NCBI GenBank assembly: GCA_963783945.1
Contig: CAWAPS010000019.1
Coordinates: 1,064,932-1,128,931, forward strand
Direction: 5' to 3'
Source: CAWAPS01 sp963783945
GTDB taxonomy: Bacteria > Actinomycetota > Acidimicrobiia > Acidimicrobiales > Palsa-688
Length of the DNA: 64,000 bases
The notes under the pieces were generated by a model. The model did not search any database, was not told the origin of the DNA, and worked only from the letters and a program-made list of their open reading frames with translations. A program made the position numbers and the translations under genes. This document shows positions 16,859 through 25,965 of this stretch, piece after piece. Position 1 is the stretch's first letter, and the number at the start of each line of letters is the position of its first letter.

Positions 16859-17722
16859 GTGGAACAGCCACTTTCCGGCAGAGTCGCCGTCGTAGGCGGG
16901 TGCGCCCGTCCACCCGGCATTGGCCATGCTACGGCATTGCGCTTGGCCCGGCGAGGTGCTACGGTCGCTTTGATCGATGCGGTTGGCGAGCCACCGCGAG
17001 CGTGGGGTCCAGACGCGTATGACACAGGATTTGTCAGGTCAGACTTCCTCGAACAGGTAGCCCTCGAGGTAGCGCGAGGGTCCAGTCAGGAAGTGGCATC
17101 GTTCACCGCCGACCCGTTCGACCAGACCTCCTGGGAGCGGGCCGCGGCTGCGGCCATAGACAGGTTCGGGCGGGTCGACATCTGCTGCGCCCTGATGGGA
17201 GTTTCGGGCTCCTACGCCGGCGACGGAAACTTGCTCGACGTGCCGCTGCCCTCTTTCCAGCGAGCGTTCGGAGTAAACGTCGAAGCTCCTCTCCTGCTCG
17301 CCCGGACCTGTGCTCGCGACATGGTCAATCGGGGCTCGGGTGGAACAATCGTAGTGCTGTCTTCGTACGCGGCGATCGTGCCAGCGGCCGGCCACGGGGT
17401 GGTATCAGCTACTCGCTCGGCCATGAACACTCTGATCGGCGTCCTCGCGCTCGAACTCGGAGGACATGGCATCCGGGTCAATGGAGTTCAGCCCCTGGGC
17501 GTGCAATCGGATGACGAGCGCTTTCCCAATCCGGGGCTCGCTCCCGTGGCCGCAAACTATGCCGGCTCGATCGAGGCGTGGGCCCGGGCCGAGGTACCAT
17601 TGGCCCGCCCCCAGTCAGCTGACGAGACAGCAGCGGTTATCGAGTTCCTCTGCTCGGATGAAGCATCATTCGTGAGCGGGGTGTCGGTACCGGTCGCGGG
17701 AGGCTCGCACAGTCACTACTAG
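16859..17722 (+). CDS. Atypical SDR lacking the Tyr-Lys dyad
   Basis: A 287-residue SDR-fold protein with the cofactor loop VVGGCARPPGIGHATALRLA, the VDICCALMG strand in place of NNAG, and the Ser-bearing VVLSSYAAIVPAAGHG. The catalytic Tyr-x3-Lys is replaced: the aligned stretch VVSATRSAMNTL has Val for Tyr and Arg for Lys. The C-terminal SGVSVPVAGGSHSHY is normal. The protein may be a catalytically silent or altered SDR, or act as a partner subunit. GTG at 16859 follows a G-rich ribosome site; an upstream ATG at 16849 is out of frame and stops after 15 codons. It is 34 bases after the CoA-transferase. Confidence 0.82.
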   Translation: MEQPLSGRVAVVGGCARPPGIGHATALRLARRGATVALIDAVGEPPRAWGPDAYDTGFVRSDFLEQVALEVARGSSQEVASFTADPFDQTSWERAAAAAIDRFGRVDICCALMGVSGSYAGDGNLLDVPLPSFQRAFGVNVEAPLLLARTCARDMVNRGSGGTIVVLSSYAAIVPAAGHGVVSATRSAMNTLIGVLALELGGHGIRVNGVQPLGVQSDDERFPNPGLAPVAANYAGSIEAWARAEVPLARPQSADETAAVIEFLCSDEASFVSGVSVPVAGGSHSHY

Positions 17723-18287
17723 TGGCTGTAACCGCGGTCGCTCACCGGGTTGTGCCAGGTGCCTCAGCAGCGGCTCCTCTCGCAGGTCCAGTGATTAAAC
17801 TTTCTGAAATGAAAATAGACCTCGCCGCGCGCGAAACTGCAGGTCGACTCGTAGCCGCGCGTCTCGGTACGCGTTGTTTTAAGTTTAAGCGGGAAGGGAC
17901 TGTTCGGGAAGCGCCACATTTTCACCCATTCCGAGCGACAGCCGGTCATGTTGACTCGTAGCATTTTTGGTATTCTCGGCGCTTAATTGGAGGTGATGGC
18001 GTGCCTGGTTCGGCCTGACCGGCGCGTTGATTATTTCCACCGGAAGATCGCGAAACAATCCTCTGGGCGGCCCGAGCCATCGAGACCGAACCAACCCTGC
18101 TCGGAGGTCTGCGTCGCGCCCACCTGGACGAAGTCGCTAGTGGAGGTTCCGTGCAAACACAACTAGAACTTCATGCCGACCCCCAAGAGTTGTCAGCCGT
18201 CACCAACCAGGTCACCCGATCGTAGAATCTCCCTTTGCGAGAGCAGGAGGCACCCCGGACGCCCGCAGTGATGAAATCGAACGATCG
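17723..18287. other. No clear gene
   Basis: Nothing recognisable. A short ATG frame near 17996 follows GGAGGTG and runs about 55 codons but resembles no known family. The stretch at 17790-17900 is AT-richer than its surroundings. Confidence 0.5.
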
Positions 18288-18950
18288 CTACTGCTCGCCG
18301 CTACGATAGTTGTATTCACTGACGAACAACACCTCGGTGCGAGAAGCATCGCTGAAGCTCGCGGCATCGTCGAGCAATGTCCTCTGCGCGTCGGCGTCTG
18401 CGAACATCTCTTCGTCAAAGGCCCGCCTGGACGCAAAGCTCAGCAGACCGATCCCGTCCCACGGCCGGCCGCTCCCCGATACCGTTGCCTCGATCGCGAC
18501 CTGTTCGTAGCGCTCGGTAGCGGGCGAGTGACGCACGTGCAATGGCGCGTGTCGATCTCTCCAATGGGCGTCGAACTGCTCGTGAGACAGGTCACTGGCG
18601 CGCACGACCGGCACCACCATTGTGAATCCGGGCGTCCGATCCCCATCAGTGCCACGGGGTCTGGGCTTGATCACCCGGGAGCGAACCCGATAGACCGCAT
18701 CGCCCGGCGGTAAAGCTTCGCTCGGAGCGCCTGTCACGAGTAGAAGCGCGCGGAACGAAGCGGGCACCGGCGCCTCCAGTGTCGGCTGCACCAAGGACTC
18801 GGGATGTCCATCGGCGACGAAGAGCACGACGGAATCGGCGTCTGTATTGCGAGCGAGGTCGGCGGCGGTGGCGCGGGTGCGCTCGCCGCGTTCGTCGGGT
18901 GATTCATTCGGGTGTTCACCGAACAACACCGCGCAGCTGTCTTTACTCAC
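18288..18950 (-). CDS. EthD-domain protein
   Basis: A 220-residue protein whose C-terminal half (about 110-215) is an EthD/dimeric alpha-beta barrel domain: PVVRASDLSHEQFDAHWRDR then HAPLHVRHSPATERYEQ. The N-terminal half (about 1-105) is a divergent, possibly second, barrel domain without clear motifs. EthD proteins often accompany oxygenases or dehydrogenases in degradation operons; the exact role is unknown. GTG at 18950 after TAGGGG is preferred over ATG 18980, because the earlier codons overlap the end of the upstream SDR remnant, whose stop is at 18961-18963. The two were probably one operon. Confidence 0.75.
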   Translation of the reverse strand: MSKDSCAVLFGEHPNESPDERGERTRATAADLARNTDADSVVLFVADGHPESLVQPTLEAPVPASFRALLLVTGAPSEALPPGDAVYRVRSRVIKPRPRGTDGDRTPGFTMVVPVVRASDLSHEQFDAHWRDRHAPLHVRHSPATERYEQVAIEATVSGSGRPWDGIGLLSFASRRAFDEEMFADADAQRTLLDDAASFSDASRTEVLFVSEYNYRSGEQ

Positions 18951-18960
18951 AAGACCCCTA

Positions 18961-19144
18961 TTATAAGAAGGCTTCCGCATCGATGCGCTCGGAAACGTCC
19001 CTGGATTCCTCGAAGAACCGACATCGGGACACTGTGCCTGGACAAATCGCGAATCTCAGCCATGTCAGAGGCAACGTCCTCGACGCTCACGGGGGGCCCG
19101 GCTGCGAGCCACCCGTCGGCGACACCGACGAAACCCTGGCGTAA
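18961..19144 (-). pseudogene. SDR C-terminal remnant
   Basis: The frame reads FVGVADGWLAAGPPVSVEDV then MAEIRDLSRHSVPM, slips one base near 19020, and continues FFEESRDVSERIDAEAFL to a TAA at 18961-18963. This matches the C-terminal extension of the intact SDR at 53772-54713 (VGVADGWIAPDEASVSTDS, GEIRDLSNHSVPMWLFEE, RDVAERLDASG). Everything upstream of about 19144 is replaced by IS3-derived sequence. So this is the tail of a deleted paralogue. The match and frame slip are seen directly. Confidence 0.8.
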
Positions 19145-19289
19145 CACCCGCCCAGGAGGAGTTCGTAGCCAACGCCATCTGCACCGCCTCCCGGCGGAAC
19201 TCATTGGGATACCTCGACGGTCTTGCCATCAGGACTCCTTCCCTGGCCCAAAGCCAGAATGAAGTGTCCACACCACCGGGTCAACTCCA
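19145..19289 (-). mobile_element. IS3-family element remnant (orfA start and terminus)
   Basis: ATG at 19229 opens a frame reading MARPSRYPNEFRREAVQMAL, the N-terminal helix-turn-helix start of IS3-family OrfA transposases. It breaks off at about 19145, exactly where the SDR tail begins. Upstream, 19262-19289 (minus strand) reads TGGAGTTGACCCGGT followed by GTGTGGACACTTC, which resembles an IS3-group terminal repeat. Only the left end of the element survives. Confidence 0.7.
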
Positions 19290-19481
19290 TAGGACAGTTA
19301 CAGCTACGAAAATGCACCATGGCCAGGTGGCAGGCGAAAGAGCGACGACGAGCCTGACGAACCACGGTTACGGCCCACCGGTACGACCCCCGTCCGGGTT
19401 CCCGATGGGATCCTCCGGTATAGGAACCGGATAGCGATAGGTTGCTGCGGGGGCGGCCTACGAGCCGGGAGGTGGCTATCT

Positions 19482-20171
19482 GTGCGGATTCTCTACGTGG
19501 ACATCGACAGTTTGAGACCGGATCACCTGGGTTGCTACGGGTATCACCGGGCGACGTCGCCGAACATTGATGCCTTGGCGGGTACCGGCGTGCGATTCGG
19601 CGGCGTCTACGCGTCCGACGTGCCCTGTCTGCCGAGCCGCACCGCGCTCGTCACCGGCATGTACGGCATCCGAAATGGGGTGGCGGGTCACGGCGGGGTT
19701 GAGGCGGAGCTGCGCCCGTGGGGCCCGAGCCGGGCCTTCAACTCTCCACTGGCCAACTGCTCGTTGCCGGGGGTGCTCCGCACCGCCGGCTATCACACCG
19801 CGACGATCTCGAGCTTCTCGCTCCGTCACAGCGCCCCTTGGTGGACATCAGGATTCCTGGAGTCGCTGAACCTGGTCGGCGGCATCGGGCTCGAACGAGC
19901 CGACGAGGTGATCGAAGAAGTGCAGCCTGGTCGTGTCCACGCTGACCAGAACCCCGGCGCCTTCCCGGACGAGACTTCTGGGGTTAAACCGGGCGACCAT
20001 CCCGGTGGTGTCACCGGCTTCCTCGAGCGGGTTGTCCTCCGACTCCCGGGCCAGTTCCACGACATCCTCGTTTCCTTCTATCGGAGGGACGTCAACTCTG
20101 AGGTGCACCATGAGTTCGGAGCCGAGTGGCTCCACCAACTCGGCCAGGCACTCGAGGGTACGCCCATCTGA
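19482..20171 (+). pseudogene. Sulfatase, N-terminal fragment
   Basis: Residues 1 to about 140 are a sulfatase N-terminus: RILYVDIDSLRPDHLGCYGY, SPNIDALAGTGVRF and the sulfatase signature CLPSRTALVTG. The Cys of CxPSR would be converted to formylglycine. Sulfatase-like sequence lasts to about 19915 (SGFLESLNLVGGIGLERADEV); after that the frame is only the antisense of the ABC ATPase 3' end. About 350 residues of sulfatase are lost, so the product should be inactive. Start GTG 19482 follows GGGAGG. Head-on fusion with the ATPase gene marks a rearrangement junction. Confidence 0.8.
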
Positions 20172-21074
20172 AGCGCCGGCCACGGAGGCGTCTTCCAGGT
20201 CCTCCGGGCGGATCCCGACGATCAGCTGTTGGTCTACGTACTGGGGCAGCGCCGGCCGGGCCGCGACCACCTCCTGCGGGATGGTGAGGTGGTGCGGGCC
20301 CAAGTCCAGGGAGTACGCCGTGTCGGTGCGGCGCAGTGTCGCCTCGAGGAAGTTCATCGCCGGGGAACCGATGAATCCGCCAACGAAGAGGTTGACCGGG
20401 TGGTCGTAAAGGTACTGCGGGGGTGCGATCTGCTGGAGCACCCCCTTACGCAGGACGGCCACCCGGTGGCCCAGGGTCATCGCTTCGGTCTGGTCGTGTG
20501 TGACGTAGATGGTTGTGACTGCGAGATCACGCTGTATGCGGGCGATCTCCCCCCGCATCTGCACACGCAGCTTCGCATCGAGGTTCGACAGGGGCTCGTC
20601 CATCAAAAAAGCACGCGGCTCACGGACGATCGCCCGTCCCATCGCCACGCGCTGACGCTGGCCACCCGACAGGTGGCGCGGCTTCCGGTCCAGGTATTCG
20701 GTGAGCCCGAGAATCCGGGCCGCCTCCTCGACCCGTCGCTTGACCTCGGGCTTGGGGACCTTTCGGAGCGTCAAGCCGAACGCTATGTTGTCGCGAACCG
20801 TCAGATGGGGATAGAGGGCATAGGACTGGAACACCATCGCCACGTCGCGGTCTCGGGGCGGCACGTCGTTGACGACTCTGTCGCCGATTTTCACCTCCCC
20901 CTCGGTGATCCGCTCCAGCCCGGCCACCATCCGCAGGGCTGTCGTCTTGCCGCACCCTGACGGACCAACGAACACCATGAACTCTCCGTCGGCGATCTCC
21001 ATGGTGAGATCCGTGACTGCCCGCGTCCCATCGTCGTAGACCTTCCCGACACCTGAGAGGGTAAGAGTGGACAA
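19848..21074 (-). CDS. MalK/UgpC-type sugar ABC transporter ATPase
   Basis: A protein of about 408 residues. Walker A GPSGCGKTT, signature LSGGQRQRVAMGRAI, Walker B AFLMDEPLSNLDAKL and the switch His in YVTHDQTEAM are all present, followed by a TOBE/MOP regulatory domain (VGIRPEDLEDA). Such ATPases can energise several carbohydrate importers. TTG at 21074 follows GGGGGAG and gives a normal N-terminus; an in-frame ATG at 21227 would add 51 atypical residues. The last about 20 residues, after RLHFFD, are the antisense of the truncated sulfatase, so the natural C-terminus was replaced. No permease or binding-protein gene is adjacent. Confidence 0.88.
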   Translation of the reverse strand: MSTLTLSGVGKVYDDGTRAVTDLTMEIADGEFMVFVGPSGCGKTTALRMVAGLERITEGEVKIGDRVVNDVPPRDRDVAMVFQSYALYPHLTVRDNIAFGLTLRKVPKPEVKRRVEEAARILGLTEYLDRKPRHLSGGQRQRVAMGRAIVREPRAFLMDEPLSNLDAKLRVQMRGEIARIQRDLAVTTIYVTHDQTEAMTLGHRVAVLRKGVLQQIAPPQYLYDHPVNLFVGGFIGSPAMNFLEATLRRTDTAYSLDLGPHHLTIPQEVVAARPALPQYVDQQLIVGIRPEDLEDASVAGASDGRTLECLAELVEPLGSELMVHLRVDVPPIEGNEDVVELARESEDNPLEEAGDTTGMVARFNPRSLVREGAGVLVSVDTTRLHFFDHLVGSFEPDAADQVQRLQES

Positions 21075-21493
21075 TTCTCCCCCAGTGCCGGTCTCATGCT
21101 TGGGTGGCCCCGTGCCGGCGATGGAGCGACCCTCAGGGTTCCATTCGATGTTCGGGCGCACAAACCAACTCGGCGTTACAACTCCCGAGCCGTTGAGCGC
21201 AGTGCCTATTAAGCTGTTGAACCTCAACGTAGCCTATACCCGCAGGTCGTAAGTAAGTAGCTTTTCTGACCCGCCTTTCCGCCGAAGCCAATCCGTGCCC
21301 CTTTTGAGAGACCGCGACCCGCGGGTCGATCGTGGGAGGCCCGGTACGCGTCGTCTTCGTCCGACCGGGCACCAAGCTGCCAGTCTTCTGGACCTCCCTG
21401 GGAATTCCTCTTTTACAACGGGCCAACGCCGGCTGGTCATACCAGGAGACGAGGGCACCCGCCGCCCGCGTGGTGCGGTTCGGGGAGGAAAGC

Positions 21494-21860
21494 GGTTACA
21501 CGTGGGCCCTAAACTCTCGAGCAGCCAGCTGGCGGCGGTCCCGGCCGCGAGCAGGCGCGGAGGGACACGCCCGATGCGCGCCGCACGCAGTTGCGTATCG
21601 CTGTCCGTCTTCAGATACATCCACGCGCAGCCGGCCAACACCGACAGCAGGACTGCCGTGAGCCCAGCCAGAACGGCGTAGCTGTCGTGGAGGAACGTGA
21701 ACGGGCCCCGGCGAAGCTGCTGCCTCAACGGGCAGCGCTGGGATCAGACCTCCGAACGCGACGACCTGGCAGAACGCCGCCAGCACCCAGCCGACCGAGA
21801 AGACCTTGCCCGCGCGGGCGTGCCGGCCCTCGTGTTGGTCGATTAGCTCTATCGCGGATC
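21494..21860 (-). pseudogene. Possible membrane-protein remnant
   Basis: Two minus-strand frames meeting at about 21730 each carry a hydrophobic helix: VFSVGWVLAAFCQVVAFGGL, then SYAVLAGLTAVLLSVLAGC followed by AWMYLK and a basic tail. Read through a frame change they look like part of a transporter or other membrane protein. Family not recognised. The rest of 21075-22016 shows nothing else. Confidence 0.3.
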
Positions 21861-22016
21861 CGTGTCGTTGAGTGGACCGCCCAGAGAAGGTCGGGAGTAG
21901 GCTAACCCAAGGTAGCTGCAGCCGTGTGGAACCCGCGTAGAATCGGCCAAGGAGGCGCTTGGCGCGCCTATCTCGAGGCAAACGCATGTTCATTGACGAC
22001 CGGGAGGGGTAAGTGA

Positions 22017-23336
22017 ATGTCGAACCCATCGAATCAGTCAGCGCGTTATCTCGTCGTATCCTCCGACTGCCATGCGGGTCCGCGCTCGATGAGGGATTAC
22101 ACCACTTACGTCGAAAGCCGCTACCGCGACGAGTTCGATGAGTATCTGGTGGCATGCGACGAATACGACGCCCGCAACGCGGGTGTGAGCTTCAACCTTA
22201 AGGACGATGTCCCGCAGCCAGACAAGAAGAACATGCCGGAATACGATCCGAATGCGAAGGGTCAGGCCGTCCAGGGCCTGAGGTTCGGCTACCCGGGTCT
22301 GTGGGACGCAGACAAGCGGACTTGCGACCTGGATGCAGATGGTATCGCTGCCGAGGTCATCTTTCCTCAGGGGTCAGTGCCGTTCGGCGCCTATCCCGCC
22401 CTTGGTAGTCGGACAGCTCCTGTCCTGTTCGAGCTTGAGCGAGACGACCTTCGAGTCGCAGGCTCGCGGATGTACAACCGCTGGCTTGCCGACCTCTGCT
22501 CGGCGGATCCGAAGCGCCACGTCGGTATAGCCGTGATGCCGATGCGCGACATCGACTCCGCGGTTCGAGAGGTCCAGTGGGCTCGAGACAACGGGCTTGG
22601 AGGGGTCTCCATCCCGCCGCTGACTCTAAGTGGCAACCAGTACCTGCCGAGCTACAACCAGCCGCTCTACGAGCCGTTCTGGTCGGCCTGCCAAGACCTA
22701 GACATGCCGATCAACTCCCATGGCGGGGGCGGATCACCGTCCTATGGCGGCGGCCCGGAGACCGGTGCAATCCAATTGGCCGAGACCGACTGGTTCGTCG
22801 GGCGGCGAGCGCTCTGGCAGATGATATTCGCCGGCGTCTTCGAGCGTCACCCCCGCCTGAAGTTTGTGATCACCGAGCAGCGCGTCGGTTGGGTGCCTGG
22901 CGTCCTGGCGGAGCTCGACAACATCTACGAGGCGCCGAAGGCCAACGTCCGCCACCTGCTGCCCCTGCGCCCAAGCGAATACTTCGCTCGCAACTGCTAC
23001 CTCGGAGCCAGTTTTCTCTCGCGGCTGGAATGCGACGAGCGGTTCGAGATCGGCCTCGATCGACTGATCTGGGGTTCGGACTACCCGCACTCCGAAGGGG
23101 CGTGGCCCTGGACGCACGAGGCCTACCGCCGCACCTTTGCCGGCATCCCCCCAAACGAGCGTCGCCTCATGCTTGGGGAAAACGGCGTGCGCTGTTACAA
23201 CCTCGATGCGAAAGCACTGCAAGCGATCGCCGATCGCATTGGCCCAACCGACGAGGAGATCGACGTCCCACTGGACGAGGCACCGAGTGGTTCCTGGATC
23301 TCGTGGGCGTTCCGAGAAAAGGGCGCATGGGTTTAA
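22017..23336 (+). CDS. Amidohydrolase-2 family protein
   Basis: A 439-residue amidohydrolase. Metal motif VVSSDCHAGPRSMRDY near the N-terminus, barrel His in MPINSHGGGGSPSYG, EQRVGWVPGVLAELD, and C-terminal Asp in WGSDYPHSEGAWPW. It is longer than the copies at 5336 and 8147, with a C-terminal tail after LDAKALQAIAD. ATG at 22017 follows GGGAGGGG. It stands alone, between the ABC/sulfatase scar and a 277-base gap, so no partner gene points to its substrate. Confidence 0.88.
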   Translation: MSNPSNQSARYLVVSSDCHAGPRSMRDYTTYVESRYRDEFDEYLVACDEYDARNAGVSFNLKDDVPQPDKKNMPEYDPNAKGQAVQGLRFGYPGLWDADKRTCDLDADGIAAEVIFPQGSVPFGAYPALGSRTAPVLFELERDDLRVAGSRMYNRWLADLCSADPKRHVGIAVMPMRDIDSAVREVQWARDNGLGGVSIPPLTLSGNQYLPSYNQPLYEPFWSACQDLDMPINSHGGGGSPSYGGGPETGAIQLAETDWFVGRRALWQMIFAGVFERHPRLKFVITEQRVGWVPGVLAELDNIYEAPKANVRHLLPLRPSEYFARNCYLGASFLSRLECDERFEIGLDRLIWGSDYPHSEGAWPWTHEAYRRTFAGIPPNERRLMLGENGVRCYNLDAKALQAIADRIGPTDEEIDVPLDEAPSGSWISWAFREKGAWV

Positions 23337-23613
23337 AGCGCCAAACTGCACTCCCCGAGCCAATACCCTTCACGGCGGCGCTGCAGCCCTAACCGTTGTC
23401 GTCGGCCATGTGCTACCTCCTCATGAACTGAGCTTTCAGGCTGGGACTCAAGCCCGGCGCGAAGCGACCGGGGGCTAGCGGCCTTAGCGTTGTCGGCGTC
23501 GAACGATCCCCAGTTCCCGCCGTATGACCAAGTGCCTAGCGGAGAGCGGACACCCACGCTTCCATGTGGCCCGGCATCCATCCAAGCGGAAGGAGCGCAC
23601 CTCTCCCTGCCCA

Positions 23614-24483
23614 TCAGTCCGCGAGGGCTCGGGTGACGACCGTGACATCGTCGTGACCCATACCTCGATCCACGATCTCGGTCCACTCCTTCGCCAAGGC
23701 TGCCAAAACCGGGAACCGGTCTGCTCCCGCGGCGGAGAGCGCAAGATCAACGTCCTTGAGCGCTAGCGCCAGCGCGAACTCTTCGGAGTACTCGCCCCTG
23801 GCGATACGGCGGAACTTTCCGGACCCCCATGGAGAGACCAGGAGACCTCCATCGAACGCCTCGATCACCGCAGCGGTCTCCAATCCAAGGCGGTGGGCTA
23901 GGGCAAGAGAGTTCGCGACCCCCTCAGCAGTGAAGGCGAGAAGGACATTGTTCACCAGCTTCATCCGCGAGCCGTAACCGGCTGGACCAAGCCACAGTGT
24001 CCGTTCACCGAGCGCCGCAAACACCGGTGCCACGCGTGAGCGGGCCTCCTCAGGACCCGAGGCGAAGATCAACAGGCTGCCTTTTTCGGCCGGCACCTTG
24101 CTGCCCGAGACGGGAGCGTCAACGAAATACGTGTCGGGGCGCTGTTCCCTCGCCATGGCTGCGATACGCTCCGTCCCCTCGACGCCGATCGTGCTCATCT
24201 GGGCCCAAACGGCGCCTGGCCTGAGCGCCGCCAGCAGGCCCTCGCCAGCTATCGATACCACGGCCTCCGCATCGGTGACCATGGTGATGACGACATCCGC
24301 TTCCTCGACCGCCTCGGTCACAGACCGGGCCACCAACACGGCCTGCCCCGCAAAGTTGGCTGTCGCACCGGGCTGCCGATTCCATACGACCAGCGGGATA
24401 CCAGAACGCAAAGCCGCGCCAGCCATCGCCGCTCCCATGGTGCCGAGGCCCAACACGGCCACCTTGGCTGAGGTTTCTGTCAT
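23614..24483 (-). CDS. Beta-hydroxyacid (3-hydroxyisobutyrate-type) dehydrogenase
   Basis: A 289-residue NAD(P)-dependent dehydrogenase. Rossmann motif VAVLGLGTMGAAMAG at about 9-23, substrate-binding DAPVSGSKVPAEKGSL at about 120-135, catalytic Lys in GSRMKLVNNVLL, and the all-helical C-terminal domain. Family members oxidise short 3-hydroxyacids or reduce short semialdehydes. ATG at 24483 follows GGAGG by 7 bases and is preferred to the upstream start at 24504. Next gene on the same strand is the alcohol dehydrogenase, about 120 bases upstream. Confidence 0.9.
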   Translation of the reverse strand: MTETSAKVAVLGLGTMGAAMAGAALRSGIPLVVWNRQPGATANFAGQAVLVARSVTEAVEEADVVITMVTDAEAVVSIAGEGLLAALRPGAVWAQMSTIGVEGTERIAAMAREQRPDTYFVDAPVSGSKVPAEKGSLLIFASGPEEARSRVAPVFAALGERTLWLGPAGYGSRMKLVNNVLLAFTAEGVANSLALAHRLGLETAAVIEAFDGGLLVSPWGSGKFRRIARGEYSEEFALALALKDVDLALSAAGADRFPVLAALAKEWTEIVDRGMGHDDVTVVTRALAD

Positions 24484-24606
24484 GGCCGTATCCTCCACCC
24501 GCACTTAGGCTCGCTGCAGCGACACAAATGCTAGTTGAGCGCCTGGGCGTCGCGAACCATCCCACCACCGGCGATCAGCGACAGGTCGATCAGGTTGCCA
24601 ATCGGC

Positions 24607-25809
24607 TCAGGCCGGTCTGGTTTCTGTTTTGTCTATGCCCTGCCCGGGATCGGCGGGCCCGGGCGAGCGCCAGGCACTAACGCGCCGCTCCCTTGCTGCA
24701 ACTGAAGGCGGCCGGGCGGCTGGCGTCGCCTTGACTTGGCGTCCGTCCGACGGCTGAAGAGGGTGTCGGTCATGGGCGGTGTCCCGATCGTTGACGAGAA
24801 CAGCCGCCCCAACGAAAACGCCAGCCTTGAGGTCCTGCAGAGCCTGTTGTGCGTGTGACATGGGGTACACATGGGTCGTGGCCCGGATATGGTCCCGCAC
24901 GGCGAGCGCGAGGAATTCCCGGCCGTTGTGCCTGGTGTTCGAGGTGACGCTGCGTAGTTGTTTCTCATAGAACAGCTCGTTCTCATAGTTCAGCGGTGGT
25001 ATGTCGCTCAGATGGATCCCGGCAACGGCAAGGAGTCCGCCACGGTCAAGCGCCCGCATCGCGACAGGTACGAGGTCCCCGACTGGCGCGAATAGGATCG
25101 CGGCGTCCAGAGGTTCGGGCGGGGAGTCGTAGGCGCCCCGTGCCGACGCAACACCTAGCTCAAGCGCGAGCCGCTGGGACGCCTCACCCCGGGTGAGGGC
25201 ATGGACCGTGGCACCCTGGGCCAGTGCTACCTGGGCGACCAGGTGGGCGCTGTCACCGAACCCGTATAACCCAAGCCTGCCATGCTCCGGCAGCGATGCG
25301 CACTGCAGGGCCCGGTAGCCGATAATCCCGGCGCATAGCAGCGGCGCCAGCTCGACGTCAGTGACGCCGGTGGGCAGCCGGTAGGCGAACGCCGCTGGCA
25401 CAGTCGTGTAGTCGGCGTAGCCGCCGTCAGCGTCCCAGCCGGTATAGAGGGAGTTAGGGCAGAGATTCTCGTTTCCACGGCGGCAGTAGACACAGGTCCC
25501 GTCGGTGTACCGCAGCCACGCCACGCCGACCCGCTCCGCCAAGGCGTAGTCGGTAACGCCCTCGCCCAGTCCCGCAACCAGGCCGACGACCATGTGACCA
25601 GGCGTCACATGCTCACGGTGCACCGGCAGGTCACCCTCGCTGACATGCAGGTCAGTGCGGCAGACCGCGCAGGCCAGGACCTGGACCAGCAGTTCGCCCT
25701 CGGCTGGTACCGGCACAGGTTTCTCCACGTACCTCAGCGGACTGGTCTCGATCGGTCCTGGCTGGCTCACCACCCAGGCCTGCATCGTTCGCGAGCTACC
25801 AACAGTCAC
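24607..25809 (-). CDS. Zinc-dependent alcohol dehydrogenase
   Basis: A 400-residue medium-chain dehydrogenase. Catalytic zinc ligands lie in CAVCRTDLHV and TPGHMVVG. The structural zinc lobe is GTCVYCRRGNENLC: three Cys remain and the first expected Cys is Asp. The cofactor site is GRLGLYGFGDSAHLVAQVA, with GFGDSA in place of the usual GxGxxG. GTG at 25809 has AGGAG upstream. The last about 60 residues after GAAVLVNDRDTAHD are rich in Arg and Pro and unlike the family; the usual C-terminus would end at about residue 335, so a 3' fusion or lost stop is likely. Confidence 0.85.
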   Translation of the reverse strand: MTVGSSRTMQAWVVSQPGPIETSPLRYVEKPVPVPAEGELLVQVLACAVCRTDLHVSEGDLPVHREHVTPGHMVVGLVAGLGEGVTDYALAERVGVAWLRYTDGTCVYCRRGNENLCPNSLYTGWDADGGYADYTTVPAAFAYRLPTGVTDVELAPLLCAGIIGYRALQCASLPEHGRLGLYGFGDSAHLVAQVALAQGATVHALTRGEASQRLALELGVASARGAYDSPPEPLDAAILFAPVGDLVPVAMRALDRGGLLAVAGIHLSDIPPLNYENELFYEKQLRSVTSNTRHNGREFLALAVRDHIRATTHVYPMSHAQQALQDLKAGVFVGAAVLVNDRDTAHDRHPLQPSDGRQVKATPAARPPSVAARERRVSAWRSPGPADPGQGIDKTETRPA

Positions 25810-25965
25810 CCCCTACTCCTATCACGCTGGTCCAGGCGGACATCGGACATCCGTCGGTAGGCCGACCGGCAGGGGCCCCGAGCTGGGAGCGCGCGCCAAC
25901 CGAGAGACAACCGGGCGCGGCTTCCTCGGCGCCCCTAACGGAGAGGCCCGGCGCCGCGGCTCTCC

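Noticed and set aside
17996..18170. Small ORF after GGAGGTG
   Set aside because: About 55 codons with no recognisable family or domain; mentioned only in the gene-free stretch.
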